Positions 38,701-48,300 of a stretch of 64,000 nt of DNA are shown one piece after another. A program made the translations under genes and the position numbers. Positions within the stretch are counted from its first letter, which is position 1, and each line of letters begins with the position of its first letter. The notes under the pieces are model-generated. The model ran no database searches, was not told the DNA's origin, and saw only the letters and a program-made list of their open reading frames with translations. Source of the DNA: Mesorhabditis belari (taxonomy: Eukaryota > Nematoda > Chromadorea > Rhabditida > Rhabditidae); assembly GCA_958450365.1 (NCBI GenBank), contig CAUEEP010000743.1:7456501-7520500 (forward strand), written 5' to 3'.

Positions 38701-40062
38701 ACAAAGTACACCTCGAAAGAACACGAAATCATCAAATTCTAGCATGAAATGAGCAGTATGTCTTTCTGGGACGCCGAAGTTTTCTGTGAGGCTTTTGGCG
38801 GAAATCTGGCATCTATTCATTCAGACAGTGAGAATCAATTCATTCAAGGTATTCGATGACATTTGTTCTCGTAATAAATAATAAAACTGAATAGATATGG
38901 TATGGAATCCAAGTTGTGGCCAAACGCAAGATGGTTTCCAATTGGGAGAGGTGCTGCTTGGTGGAGTCTACAGTGGATTCAGTTTGGATATTAGCCATAT
39001 TAACCATAAAGCCAAAATATTTAGAAAAGGGGATAAGCTACTGGATTGATGGTTCAGCACCAGATTTCATGCATCAGACTTGCGATCTTTTCGGAGCCTC
39101 GGAAAGCACGATTGTGGTGAGCATTCAGTTTTATGGCTCTAGTCATTCTTTTATCTCACCCAAAAGGAAAATGAGTATTCGGATTTGAAGACATATTATA
39201 GTCAACTTTAGAGTGTGTTCCTCTCGACAAAGGCGTTTTCTAAAATGCATCTATTTGAGAAAAGTATCGTAGTCAAACCGTTAGTTTTCATCAGACCAAT
39301 CCAATTTTTATATCATTGAATGAGCCTTCTGATTCCTCATCTGATTCCTCATCTGATACCAAAATTGAGCTGATCGGGTATAAATTGGCAGTTTGATTAC
39401 GGTAGTTTTCTCAAGTAGGTGCATTTTAGAAAAAGCGTTAGTCGAGAGGAACACACTCTAGTTAACTCTCTCTGGAGTAAGGGACATCCAGTGCTTTTTG
39501 GTGTGATGGTTAGCACAGTTGCTTCGTAAGCGAAAGATCTCGGGTTCGAGTCGGTGCACGAGTTTTTTGATCTATCCTAGTTCCAACTTTATACAGAAAC
39601 GTTATCTGAAGTTGAAAAATCCAGACATAAGACATTTTAAAGCTGTTTTAATGTGATTTTGCAGAAATTGGCTTTCTGATGAAACAAACTGTAGTTCAAT
39701 TGGTGTAGTTGGTTTTAAACGAAAGTAAAAAAAGAAACGAAAAGACACAAGCCTAATTGGTAGCTTAGGGTTTGTAAATTCAAATAGTTTGAGTTTTTCA
39801 AAATATATCACACAAAAAGTGTTTAAATTGTGGGTAGAAGTTTGACAAAATCGTTATACTAAAGAAGACCAAAGAGACAAAAGAAGTTAAAGGCTAAAGA
39901 TACTAAAGAAGTACCCAGATGGCGGCTCATCCTAACAAATGTGGAAGTTGCTTTGAGGGACAATGGTTTCTACCCAATGGCGCTCCCGATTCAAATCGAG
40001 AATACGGGGAATTCATCTGTAAAGCTCCTGCTTATTCTCATCTTAAAAGATTGCATCAATAA
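35775..40062 (+). CDS. Secreted protein with three C-type lectin-like domains
   Basis: A signal peptide (MKIFLLFVIFLGSTLG) is followed by three CTLDs. CTLD1 (35820-36330): CPSGSSFVSELNACL, FTVAEASCVSMGGHLLSIHS, DLYIGLFRNS, WSWTDRSTADYQKWASGEPG, CAVSM. CTLD2 (36370-38190): CPRNWNFFNGTGMCYY, FLEAEKVCRSSGGHLASVHS, then NLTWSTQCAYVNTWISG, WWSDGSPADYTHSVCQNEG and a final YPDYVCKTA. CTLD3 (38225-40050): CPTGWQYLSLTNACYW, FWDAEVFCEAFGGNLASIHS, WNPSCGQTQDGFQLGEVLLG, YWIDGSAPDFMHQTCDLFG, ending EYGEFICKAPA and a stop at 40060-40062. In nematodes such clec proteins are secreted from gut or hypodermis and many respond to pathogens; sugar binding is not certain, as no clear EPN/QPD-WND calcium set is seen. 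The introns are unusually stuffed with foldback elements. A 38-nt intron is needed in CTLD2 (about 36930-36967). Some exon edges are approximate. Confidence 0.88.
36520..36791. repeat. Foldback MITE, family B, copy 2
   Basis: Same TIRs as 27799-28065 (CCGTAAATACTGTAATAATA / TACTATTATAGTATTTACGG) in opposite orientation; lies in a lectin-gene intron. Confidence 0.92.
37146..37556. repeat. Dispersed repeat, family C, inverted copy
   Basis: Matches 22490-22925 in reverse orientation: CCGTATCCTTTCTAATAGTA at the left, the hairpin body, then about 200 bp including CCAATCACCTCCAATAAG. Lies in a lectin-gene intron. Confidence 0.85.
38348..38630. repeat. Foldback MITE, family D
   Basis: TIRs CCGTATTTCTTCGAATAGAA and TTCTATTCGAAGAAATACGG with an almost complete palindrome (arms of about 130 bp). 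Lies in a lectin-gene intron. Confidence 0.93.
39210..39465. repeat. Foldback MITE, family K
   Basis: GAGTGTGTTCCTCTCGAC at the left and GTCGAGAGGAACACACTC at the right, with AAAATGCAT / ATGCATTTT-like inner arms. The end motif GAGGAACACACTCT recurs at about 41247. Confidence 0.88.
39499..39582 (+). repeat. tRNA-derived SINE fragment
   Basis: TGTGATGGTTAGCACA forms a clean D arm, TTGC-TTCGTAA-GCGA an anticodon arm (CGT, Thr-like), and GGGTTCGAGTC is the B box. The T stem and acceptor stem do not pair. The sequence after the B box (TTGATCTATCCTAG) resembles the SINE body at 33440. Lies in a lectin intron. Confidence 0.6.
39605..39760. repeat. Truncated mariner-type element, family F
   Basis: Shares CCAGACATAAGACATTTTAA and the following 110 bp with the right half of 35092-35612, but lacks the left end. 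Confidence 0.75.
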
Positions 40063-40187
40063 ATATAACAGCTTCTTTTGTTCAGCAAGCAACTTGATCA
40101 TGTTAAGTTGAACTTTTTGTTCAACTGAAAGTTTTCCGTTGATCAAAAAGTCAAATATTTTGGTTAATTCGATAAATAGCAAAAATC

Positions 40188-40550
40188 GGGGGTGGGACAA
40201 ATGCGACCTTTTTTTGCGCACCTGGACATTTGCGCACCTTTTTTTTGCTGGAAAAGGCCTTAGGCAAGGCCGTAGAGCTTCGAAACTATCTCCATATAAG
40301 GGAATCATATGCGTAGATTCCGAATTTCGACAAATCAGACCTCGCTGACACGTCAAAATTGGGCTATAAGTCAAAAACTGCGGAAAAGCGTTAAGTTGCG
40401 TAGTTTTTGCCTTTTAGCCCAAATTTGACGTGTCAGCGAAGTCTGATTTGTCGAAATTCGGAATCTACGCATACAATTCCCTTCTATGAAAACATTTTTG
40501 AAGCTCTAAGGGCTTTTCCAGCAAAAAAAGGTCGCATTTGTCCCACCCCC
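40188..40550. mobile_element. Foldback MITE, family E, copy 1
   Basis: TIRs GGGGGTGGGACAAATGCGAC and the complement GTCGCATTTGTCCCACCCCC, with arms of well over 100 bp. Flanks share CAAAAATC on both sides, an apparent 8-9-bp target duplication. Just downstream of the lectin gene. Confidence 0.88.
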
Positions 40551-40654
40551 CAAAAATCACGAGCCCCGCATTATATACGCCACTTTTTCAAGATACTCAG
40601 CCGTTTAACTGATTTAGTGGGAAATTCCCTTCCAATGTAAAAAAATGGTTTTTT

Positions 40655-41114
40655 GGGAGTGGGACAAATGCGACCTTTTTGGGCGCCCGGCCTTGCGCAC
40701 CTTTTTTCCGCACCTGGCCCATAGCGCACCCTTTTTCGCGTTTTAAAAAAAAGCTATATTAACCAATTTCTATTCCAAAAGTTGTTTTTCTAGGTAATTT
40801 GAGGGTGTAGAATCGAAATTTTGACATAACAGAGCGTGTGGAATCAATTTGAAAGACAAAACGGGTAGGTCAAATTACAGAAAATGGTCGATTTTTCTCT
40901 TTGTATAACTCCGTCCGTTCGCTTCCACAAGCTCTGATATGTCAAAATTTCGATTCTACGCCCTAAAATTACCTAGAAAAACAACTTTTGGAATAGAAAT
41001 TGGTTAATATTAGCTTTTAGCCTTTTAAACGCGAAAAAGGGCGCTAATGGGCGGGTGCGGAAAAAGGCGCAAATGGCCGGGTGCGCAAAAAAAAGGTCGC
41101 ATTTGTCCACTCCC
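40655..41114. mobile_element. Foldback MITE, family E, divergent copy 2
   Basis: Starts GGAGTGGGACAAATGCGACC and ends GGTCGCATTTGTCCACTCC, with a different internal palindrome (TCAAATTACAG / AGAATCGAAATTTTGACAT). Flanks share GGTTTTTTGG-like sequence. Confidence 0.82.
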
Positions 41115-41165
41115 GGTTTTTTTTGGAAAAAATTGCTTTTATATTTTTTTCGCGCACGCGCACTT

Positions 41166-41266
41166 TTTAGAAAACGCATTACTCGAGCTATTACTCGAGT
41201 AAAAGATTGCTCGTGCAAATTTACTCGAGTAATTACTTACTCGCGAGGAACACACTCTATTTGATT
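41166..41266. repeat. Family K fragment with ACTCGAG repeats
   Basis: TTTTTAGAAAACGCATTACT and later GCGAGGAACACACTCT match one arm of the element at 39210-39465; the middle has repeats of TTACTCGAGTAA. Confidence 0.6.
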
Positions 41267-41517
41267 CCCTCATTGGTCAATTTCTTTTGGTTTTTTTAAT
41301 CTAACACGCTTTGAAGGTTTACACGTTATAACAGGCTCTCAATTAAAGAGTCAATAAAAATCATTACTTTCATTTTTATTTCGATTTCTTTAATAATTTT
41401 TTCTTATTTAGTCTTTACTTATTCTTAATAGTTAACTTAAATTCTTATTACTAAGAAATAAGAATAAGTAAAGACTAAATAAGAAAAAATTATTAAAGAA
41501 ATCGAAATAAATTTGGA

Positions 41518-41745
41518 ATTGGAACCGTATTGGAACCGTATTGGAACCGTATTAGATCAAAAAAGAACCGTATTGGAACAATATTGGAACCGTATTGGAA
41601 CCGTATTAGATCAAAAAAAGAACCGTATTAGATAAAAAAAGAACCGTATTGGAACCATATTGGAACCGTATTGGAACCGTATTAGATCAAAAAAAGAACC
41701 GTATTAGATCAAAAAAAGAACCGTATTGGGACCGTATTGGTTCAA
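41518..41745. repeat. 11-bp minisatellite (GGAACCGTATT)
   Basis: Blocks of GGAACCGTATT units separated by AGATCAAAAAAGAACCGTAT, giving a two-level repeat. The reverse complement of the same pattern is at 46218-46617. Confidence 0.95.
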
Positions 41746-42433
41746 TAACCGATGTCCATCGGCTATTGTGTTTCGTCTTGTTGAGAAATAATCAAAAAAT
41801 TAAAATCAAACATTGCAAATCAACTTGCAGCAGTGTTTAGTGTCAACTCAAAGAGATGATAAGACTAATGTTTCAGCTAAAGTAACCACATCGAGAGCTC
41901 CTCTTATTTATTCGTATTTTTTATCTACCGATGTCCATCGGTTATTGTGTTTCGTCTTGTTGATAAATAATCAAAAAAAATTAAAATCAAACATTATTCG
42001 TGTGAATAAATGTATTTTAAAAAAACAGTTTCGTTTTTCTTTCAATTTATACAATCAATATGCGATTGCTCATTGCTCAGCTCGATATAGTTCAAATAAA
42101 ATACGTCTTTTTCCTAAAATTACAATTGATAAAACGGATTCTATCCAACCGTAACGAATTCTCCATGAACTAGACGACTTTGCGGTATTGCGAAATATGT
42201 TTTATAGTAGCACCACTTCTAAAAGAAAGACATTTTCTCTTCATACACAAAAACAAACCGACAACGAGCCACAGTTGTGATAGATGTACAAACGTGGATT
42301 CAATCTTTCTTCATAACCTGTTCCCTAAAGTTTTGGCACTTTTGAAGAGAATAAGCAAATCAACTTTAAAAAGTACTTTTATTCACACGAATAATGTATA
42401 CAAGCAAGCCCTAAATGTAGAAAAGGAATAAAA

Positions 42434-42520
42434 AACCAATCACCCAGCCGGCGGGATTGAACCCTTGACCTCCCGATTCAGAAACAGAACTCATAGTCAG
42501 TCGGCTATGGTGACCAACTG
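42434..42520 (-). repeat. tRNA-like relic
   Basis: On the minus strand, AGCCGACTGACTATGAG, then TCGGGAGGTCAAGGGTTCAA and TCCCGCCGGCTGGGTG. The B box (GGTTCAATCCC) is good, the rest is degenerate. Confidence 0.45.
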
Positions 42521-43082
42521 ATTGAGGGGCTTCAAACCTTATTCTAGACTGAATACCTTAATCTAGACTAAATACCGTAATCCTGCTAATCTAGACTGAA
42601 TACCTTAATTAAAAATTAAAGGGCTTCAAACCTTTATATAAAAATGACCATCTTTATCTGGGTAAACGGTCTCGCTCATCTTTTCGTCCATAGAATCTAA
42701 AGTATTTAACTAAAAATGTTGCTTTCGTCATTAAAAATACAAGTGTCATGATCATAAAGCTTCAATTTTCCCTCAGTATATGGTTGTTGACGACATCGGA
42801 GATATCCACGTAAAGCAACCGTTTTCGCCGTTCCGTCCACATCTTTCCACATAAAGAGATCTTTTACGAGCCCAGAACAGCTTAAAATATTTCAATTTTA
42901 AAAAAAGTAATATTCCTAAAGCTGTAGCTATTCTTTGTACAGAAATAAACTTGAAAAACAAAAAAATTATTATGATTCTCTACTTGATTCTCTAGTTGCT
43001 ATGATTTCTCTAATTGATTTAGCTTTCTTTTAGCTTTCGAACAAGTTGAACGTTCTAACAAGTTAACAAACAAAGAAACAAA

Positions 43083-43114
<32 letters not shown>

Positions 43115-43857
43115 CAAACAAACAAACAAACAAAGAAACAAACAAAGAAACAAAGAAACAAACAAAAAAGTTAACAAAACAAGTTAACAAATTAAGAACG
43201 GCAACAATTGAATGTATGCATAAGTACTTCAGAAACAAACCCGTCACATAAAAGAGATGACGTCATAATAAGAAAAACTTTCAAAAATTTTCTTTTTAAC
43301 ATCACTTGATGAGAATTGATTTTCGTCGCTTTTTAGTCTAATCATCGACAACAATCATTTCTTTCTTTTTTTTTTCATTTCTTTTCAATTTTTTCTTTTG
43401 ACGAACATCTTTTTGTATATATTACGTCCGTTATTGAATCTATTCAATAATAGACGTCTGTTTTTGAATCGTTCAACCCATATTTCAACAATTTCCAAAC
43501 TATATTACGAAATCCTCGAAACTAATGTATTTTTTTTCTTTTGTTTATTGAGCATCAATAAAAAAAAATACCGACTGGGGCTACCAGTGGTGAATTTATC
43601 GCATACACGAAATATATCAATCACAATACAACGACACACACAATACTAGGCTATATCTTAACTTAACCCACGTCATGACAGACGGCTCCCTAACCCTAAG
43701 CTCAATGGGGAACTAAATAGCTTTTTTGGTGGTGAAGGGAAGATGACGATGAAGGAGTGGCTTGTCACTTTAAAGAACTGGGGCCACAACCACCAGACTG
43801 CCCTCCAGAAAACCTCTCAACCCGAAGGGAAAGGAAATCCGAAGGGGGTGACCATGT

Positions 43858-43932
43858 CGCATGTGGGGTTCGAACCCTCGACCTTCCGATTAAGATAAAA
43901 GACACTTAACCAGTCAGCCACACGTGCTCCTC
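43858..43932 (-). repeat. tRNA-like relic
   Basis: On the minus strand, GTGGCTGACTGGTTAAGTGT is an A-box region and GAGGGTTCGAACCCC a B box. The anticodon arm (TTTTATCTTAATCGGAAGG) is not clean. It resembles the one at 42434-42520. Confidence 0.5.
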
Positions 43933-44157
43933 AATAAACAAAAGTAAATGAATAAAAACAAAAGAAAATGTAAATGAATAAAAACAAATATAAGCAAAAC
44001 TTATAAAAATTTAAATAAAGAAAAGTCAAATAGAAATGCGGAGTTAGCTAGGATTTAAATTAGAAAATTTAAATTTGAATAGAATTTGAAATTATACTTG
44101 CTAAAAACGATAGATCATTAAAAACAAAAAAAATCATTAAAGTAGGTTGGATGATTC

Positions 44158-44246
44158 AAAAACGGATTCAGAATTGGATTCAGAATTGGATTCAGAATTG
44201 GATTCAGAATTGGATTCAGAATTGGATTCAGAATTGGATTCAGAAT
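44158..44246. repeat. 12-bp tandem repeat
   Basis: About seven copies of GAATTGGATTCA. Confidence 0.95.
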
Positions 44247-45313
44247 TGGACATCCGTTATTGAATCTCTTCAATAATGAACGTCTGTTTCTGAATTTTCA
44301 ATTTCAAAAACAATTTTCAAAATCCGACGTAGCATACATAAATCAATTTTAGATGTTGATTAAAAGGCGTTTTTTAAAACTTCAAAAATCTGATGGTTCT
44401 GATGGTTAAGGTTTGAAAGTCTGATGGTTCTGATGGTTAAGGTTTGTCTGCTCCATTAGCTAATGGAGCAGACATCAGTGCTCTGAGAAAACTCCAAACT
44501 TAGACCGTTCAATTTTGGCTTCAGGTAAATTGAAATTGAGTAAATTGAAATTGAAATTGTAAATTGATGTCTCGAGATATCGATGTACTTTGACTATTCA
44601 TATTGTGTCTATTAAGGCCAAAAGAGACGGGAAAAGTCAAATGGAGAAGAGGAAGGGAAAGGGGTTGAAGAGGTCGCTCGATCATGTTTACTTAGCACCT
44701 TTCCTTCCTTTGAAACCTTTTCCCATTTCTTTCTTTTCATTTTTTAAAATCTGCCCAACATTTTTGTGCTTTGAGCCATCACTTTTTTTTCTTGCGAAAT
44801 TTCTCAAAAGTCTACACTTTTCTTCACTTACAAGAATTGAATCATTGCGCAAAGTTTGCGATTTCTTTTTATTGCTAAAGTATTTTCATCAACATCAATC
44901 CATTTTTTTTCAGCGCTTTCGAATTTGCAAGAAAATCGCTCTTTTTAGGGTGTTTGTTCAATCGATTCTTTCGTTCAATGTCACTTGCATTTCGCAAATT
45001 TTTGCTTTTTGCTTTTCAACTAATCAGCAAGCATTTTTTTTTCTTTTTAATGATAAGATTCTATGATAAAATTTGTGATGATGACTTGAATGAGTCACGA
45101 AAAGAAAACCGAGTCACAAACAAATCGAAGGATCGAATGTATTGATAAGCCGTGTTTTGTACTTTTGCGGGCATTTGTTTTTGCTCTCTTTTCCCCTTGA
45201 TTCCCTCGAGAATATTTCTTCACTTATATTTTTTTATTCTTTTATACATTATATCTGATTTCTATAATAATTCTTTAGAAAATTGATTTACAGAAAAAGG
45301 ATTTACAGAAAAA

Positions 45314-48300
45314 ATGGTTTTCCAAAAGCCGATTCCACCGCCGCCGTCGTCTTTAAAACCATCACAAAGTCAACCAACAAATAGCAACTCTGGTGGAAGT
45401 AAGTTTTTCAATTGAACAAAAAATTGAACAAATCTTATGCAACAATTCTTTTTTAGTATTTCTCGTTATTTTGTTTGTTTTTTATTTGTTATTTTGTTCT
45501 TTTTTTTTGTTCTTTTTTGTTCTTCTTTGTCCTATTTCATTCCATTCAATCAGCAAAGAAAAACTGAAGTAAAAGCAAAGAAATTAAGCATACTCTGAAA
45601 ATTTTTACAATTTTTAAACCAAAGTTTTTTTAAAAAATTTGATAGAGCAAGGTTAAGCTAACTTTTTTTAAAACAATTGACATGCGCAAAATGACGTATT
45701 GCCAATGGGAGAAGAAAGAGAAAAAACGAAAATCGATATCCACTAGAGAAACCTTTTGGGCTGGGTCAAACACAGCTTTCTCCCTCTTTTTTCAGACAAA
45801 AAAGGATTATTTTAATGACTATCTAGTTGTTTTTCTGTAATTATATTTCTATTTATACTTATATTTCTATTTATACTTATATTTTGTGAAAAAAAAATCG
45901 CTTTTTTTTTGATGAATAACGATGGAGTTTTTAAAGAACAAAGGTTTGAAATGTGTTCAGTTAGAAATTAAGAAGAAAAAAAATGAATGATTGAGTGATT
46001 GATTGATTGAATTGATTGAATTGAATGAAAATACATTTAAATATTTTATAAAAATAAAATCTAGTTTAAATACAATTTAGATGCCTCATTTGCTGCAGCA
46101 AAAGCACTCTTCGAAGCCTCGAAACGGCCGGAGGTGCGCAGTGCGGCCGTTTCTGCTTCACAAAATCCTGTAGTCAGGTTGTTATTTTATTTTCAATTCT
46201 ACAAGCTTTCAAAAAGATACGGTTCCAATACGCTTCCTATTTTGATCTAATACGGTTCCAATACGATTCCAATACGGTTCCAATACGGTTCCAATACGGT
46301 TCCAAGACGGTTCCAATACGGTTCTTATTTTGATCTAATACGGTTCCAATACGGTTCCAATACGATTCCAATATGATTCCAATACGGTTCCAATACGGTT
46401 CCAATACGGTTCTTATTTTGATCTAATACGGTTCCAATACGGTTCCAATACGATTCCAATACGATTCCAATATGGTTCCAATACGGTTCCAATACGGTTC
46501 CAATACGATTCCAATACGGTTCCAATACGGTTCCAATACGGTTCCAATACGGTTCTTGTTTTGATCTAATACGGTTCCAATACGCTTCCTATTTTGATCT
46601 AATACGGTTCCTATTTTTATCTTCTTTATAAATCAATCATAAAAGATTCCAGGAATGCGGCAAAATCAGCCGCTCAGGATCCTCAAACACGGCAACTTGT
46701 GATGGAGGCTTTAATGAAACAGCAAGCCCAACAGGTAGATCATAACTGAAAAATGAAATCAAATTATATTATATTTATTATTATAATTCTTTATTTATTA
46801 TAAACTTTACATATTTTATATTGATGTTAAACGTGTTTTTAGTCTGGAGTCGAAGCCGTTCGAACTGCTCCGAGTATGGCAAACGAGCGGCCGCCTCCCG
46901 TTCCTAGGCATGGCTCTGCCACAACTTCTTGTAATATTTTAAATCAAATTATTTATGCAATGTTCATTTAAATCAATTTTTTAGCTTCTACACTTTCTAA
47001 AACTGAATCCAAAAAGTCCGAATTCGATAACACGGTTACTGAATTTGCCTTAGCTCCTCCGGCTCCAACATACAAGCAAAAAGCGGTAAGCAACTAATTG
47101 ATAACAGAATTTTAAAGTTTTTCAGAGTTCCGGTAGTTTCTCGAGTGCTGGATTTGTCCCCACTCAGCCTTTCGTTTATCCAAGTGTCGCTGATGAACTA
47201 AAATCACTACAACTGAGCCCGAAGAAAAGCAGTAAGTAACCCTAGAACTTTCAATTCCAAATCCAAATTCCAAATTTCAATTTAGTCCTTTTAAATCCCA
47301 AAAATATTGTTTTGTTTGTTTCATTTTTGTTTTTGAAGCAAATCTTTTATGAAAAAAGTCTTTGTGGTGAAGATTGGCCACGTATCGACGGGCACTTTTG
47401 CTGGATAAACAGAATGTAGAGGAGAATCATGGAAAGGGCAGGCAGCTCATCGATTTCAGCCATTTATTCTATTCGTTTTTGATTTCATTCAAACTCTCTT
47501 CGTTATTTTGTCTGCACAGGGACGTCCTTTTCGGGCACACATTGGCAAATTTGTCTGTGTGTTTGAGCAGCCAACAGCAGCTGATGAACGTGCTCTTGCC
47601 GTGAAGGCCCCACATCGAATGGCATAACGGAGTTCCAATTCTGGCATTCTTTTATTCTACACTTTTCCATCTAATCCTATCTGACTCATTGCTTGTTTCG
47701 AAATTCCACAATCATTCGTAATATTGACTTTCATTTGCTTTCAAAATTGGCGTAATATTGGCTTTCATTTAATACTTGCTATCTCACTATGGAACTCTTG
47801 GAGCGTATTTTCTGCTGTACTGAAGCTAAAGAAACTTATCATGCGCACTCGATTGCTCCCCCGCGACCATCGAAGCCTCATTTTGCATTCACTGAAGATC
47901 CAGGTTGCAAGCTGAGCAACCCAGCAATCATTGCCACCACTCCGATCGGCACTCGACCAAACTCGAGCACGAATTTGGCTGTGATTGACGGAGATTTGGA
48001 TGAACGACAGGAATCCTATTTGCCGGTGCAAGTGAATCCGGCAAGGCCGACGGAATTCTCCATCGAAAATCCATTGTTTCAAATGAGTGAAGAGAGAAAA
48101 GTGATCGATGATTGGACGTCGATCGAACTAGCGACGACACCTTTGAGATATGGAAATCAAATGAAAACCCCATTGCATGGAATGCCCGTTATTCACAACT
48201 TGGCCACACCTGGCGGTGGTCCATTTATACCAGTTATTCCAAGACGAAAAACATTCAGTCATTTGGGAGATTCACTTGAAACCCCATCAACTAAACCAGT

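Larger units (their letters stand above)
40063..45313. other. Repeat-rich intergenic region, no gene recognised
   Basis: Contains two family E elements, an 11-bp minisatellite, two tRNA-like relics on the minus strand, GAAACAAA microsatellite DNA (about 43070-43165) and a 12-bp repeat (44158-44246). A duplicated 60-bp piece (ACCGATGTCCATCGG...TGTTTCGTCTTG) is at 41748-41810 and 41928-41990. The 158-residue frame at 44590-45066 is Phe/Leu-rich, low-complexity, without a domain; it probably is 5' flanking DNA of the SH3 gene. Confidence 0.6.

Noticed and set aside
39499..39562. tRNA-Thr gene
   Set aside because: D and anticodon arms look good, but T and acceptor stems do not pair and a SINE-like body follows.
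44590..45066. 158-residue plus-strand frame
   Set aside because: Phe/Leu/Lys-rich low-complexity translation of T-rich DNA, no domain, directly upstream of the SH3 gene.
47374..47604. Alternative exon (MATYRRALLLDKQNVEENHG...)
   Set aside because: It overlaps an inverted repeat found again at 50068-50215, and splicing without it keeps a perfect phase.
47789..47825. Alternative start MELLERIFCCTEA before SH3-gene exon 7
   Set aside because: The acceptor at 47825 matches the phase of exon 6, so this reads as intron; an alternative promoter isoform cannot be excluded.
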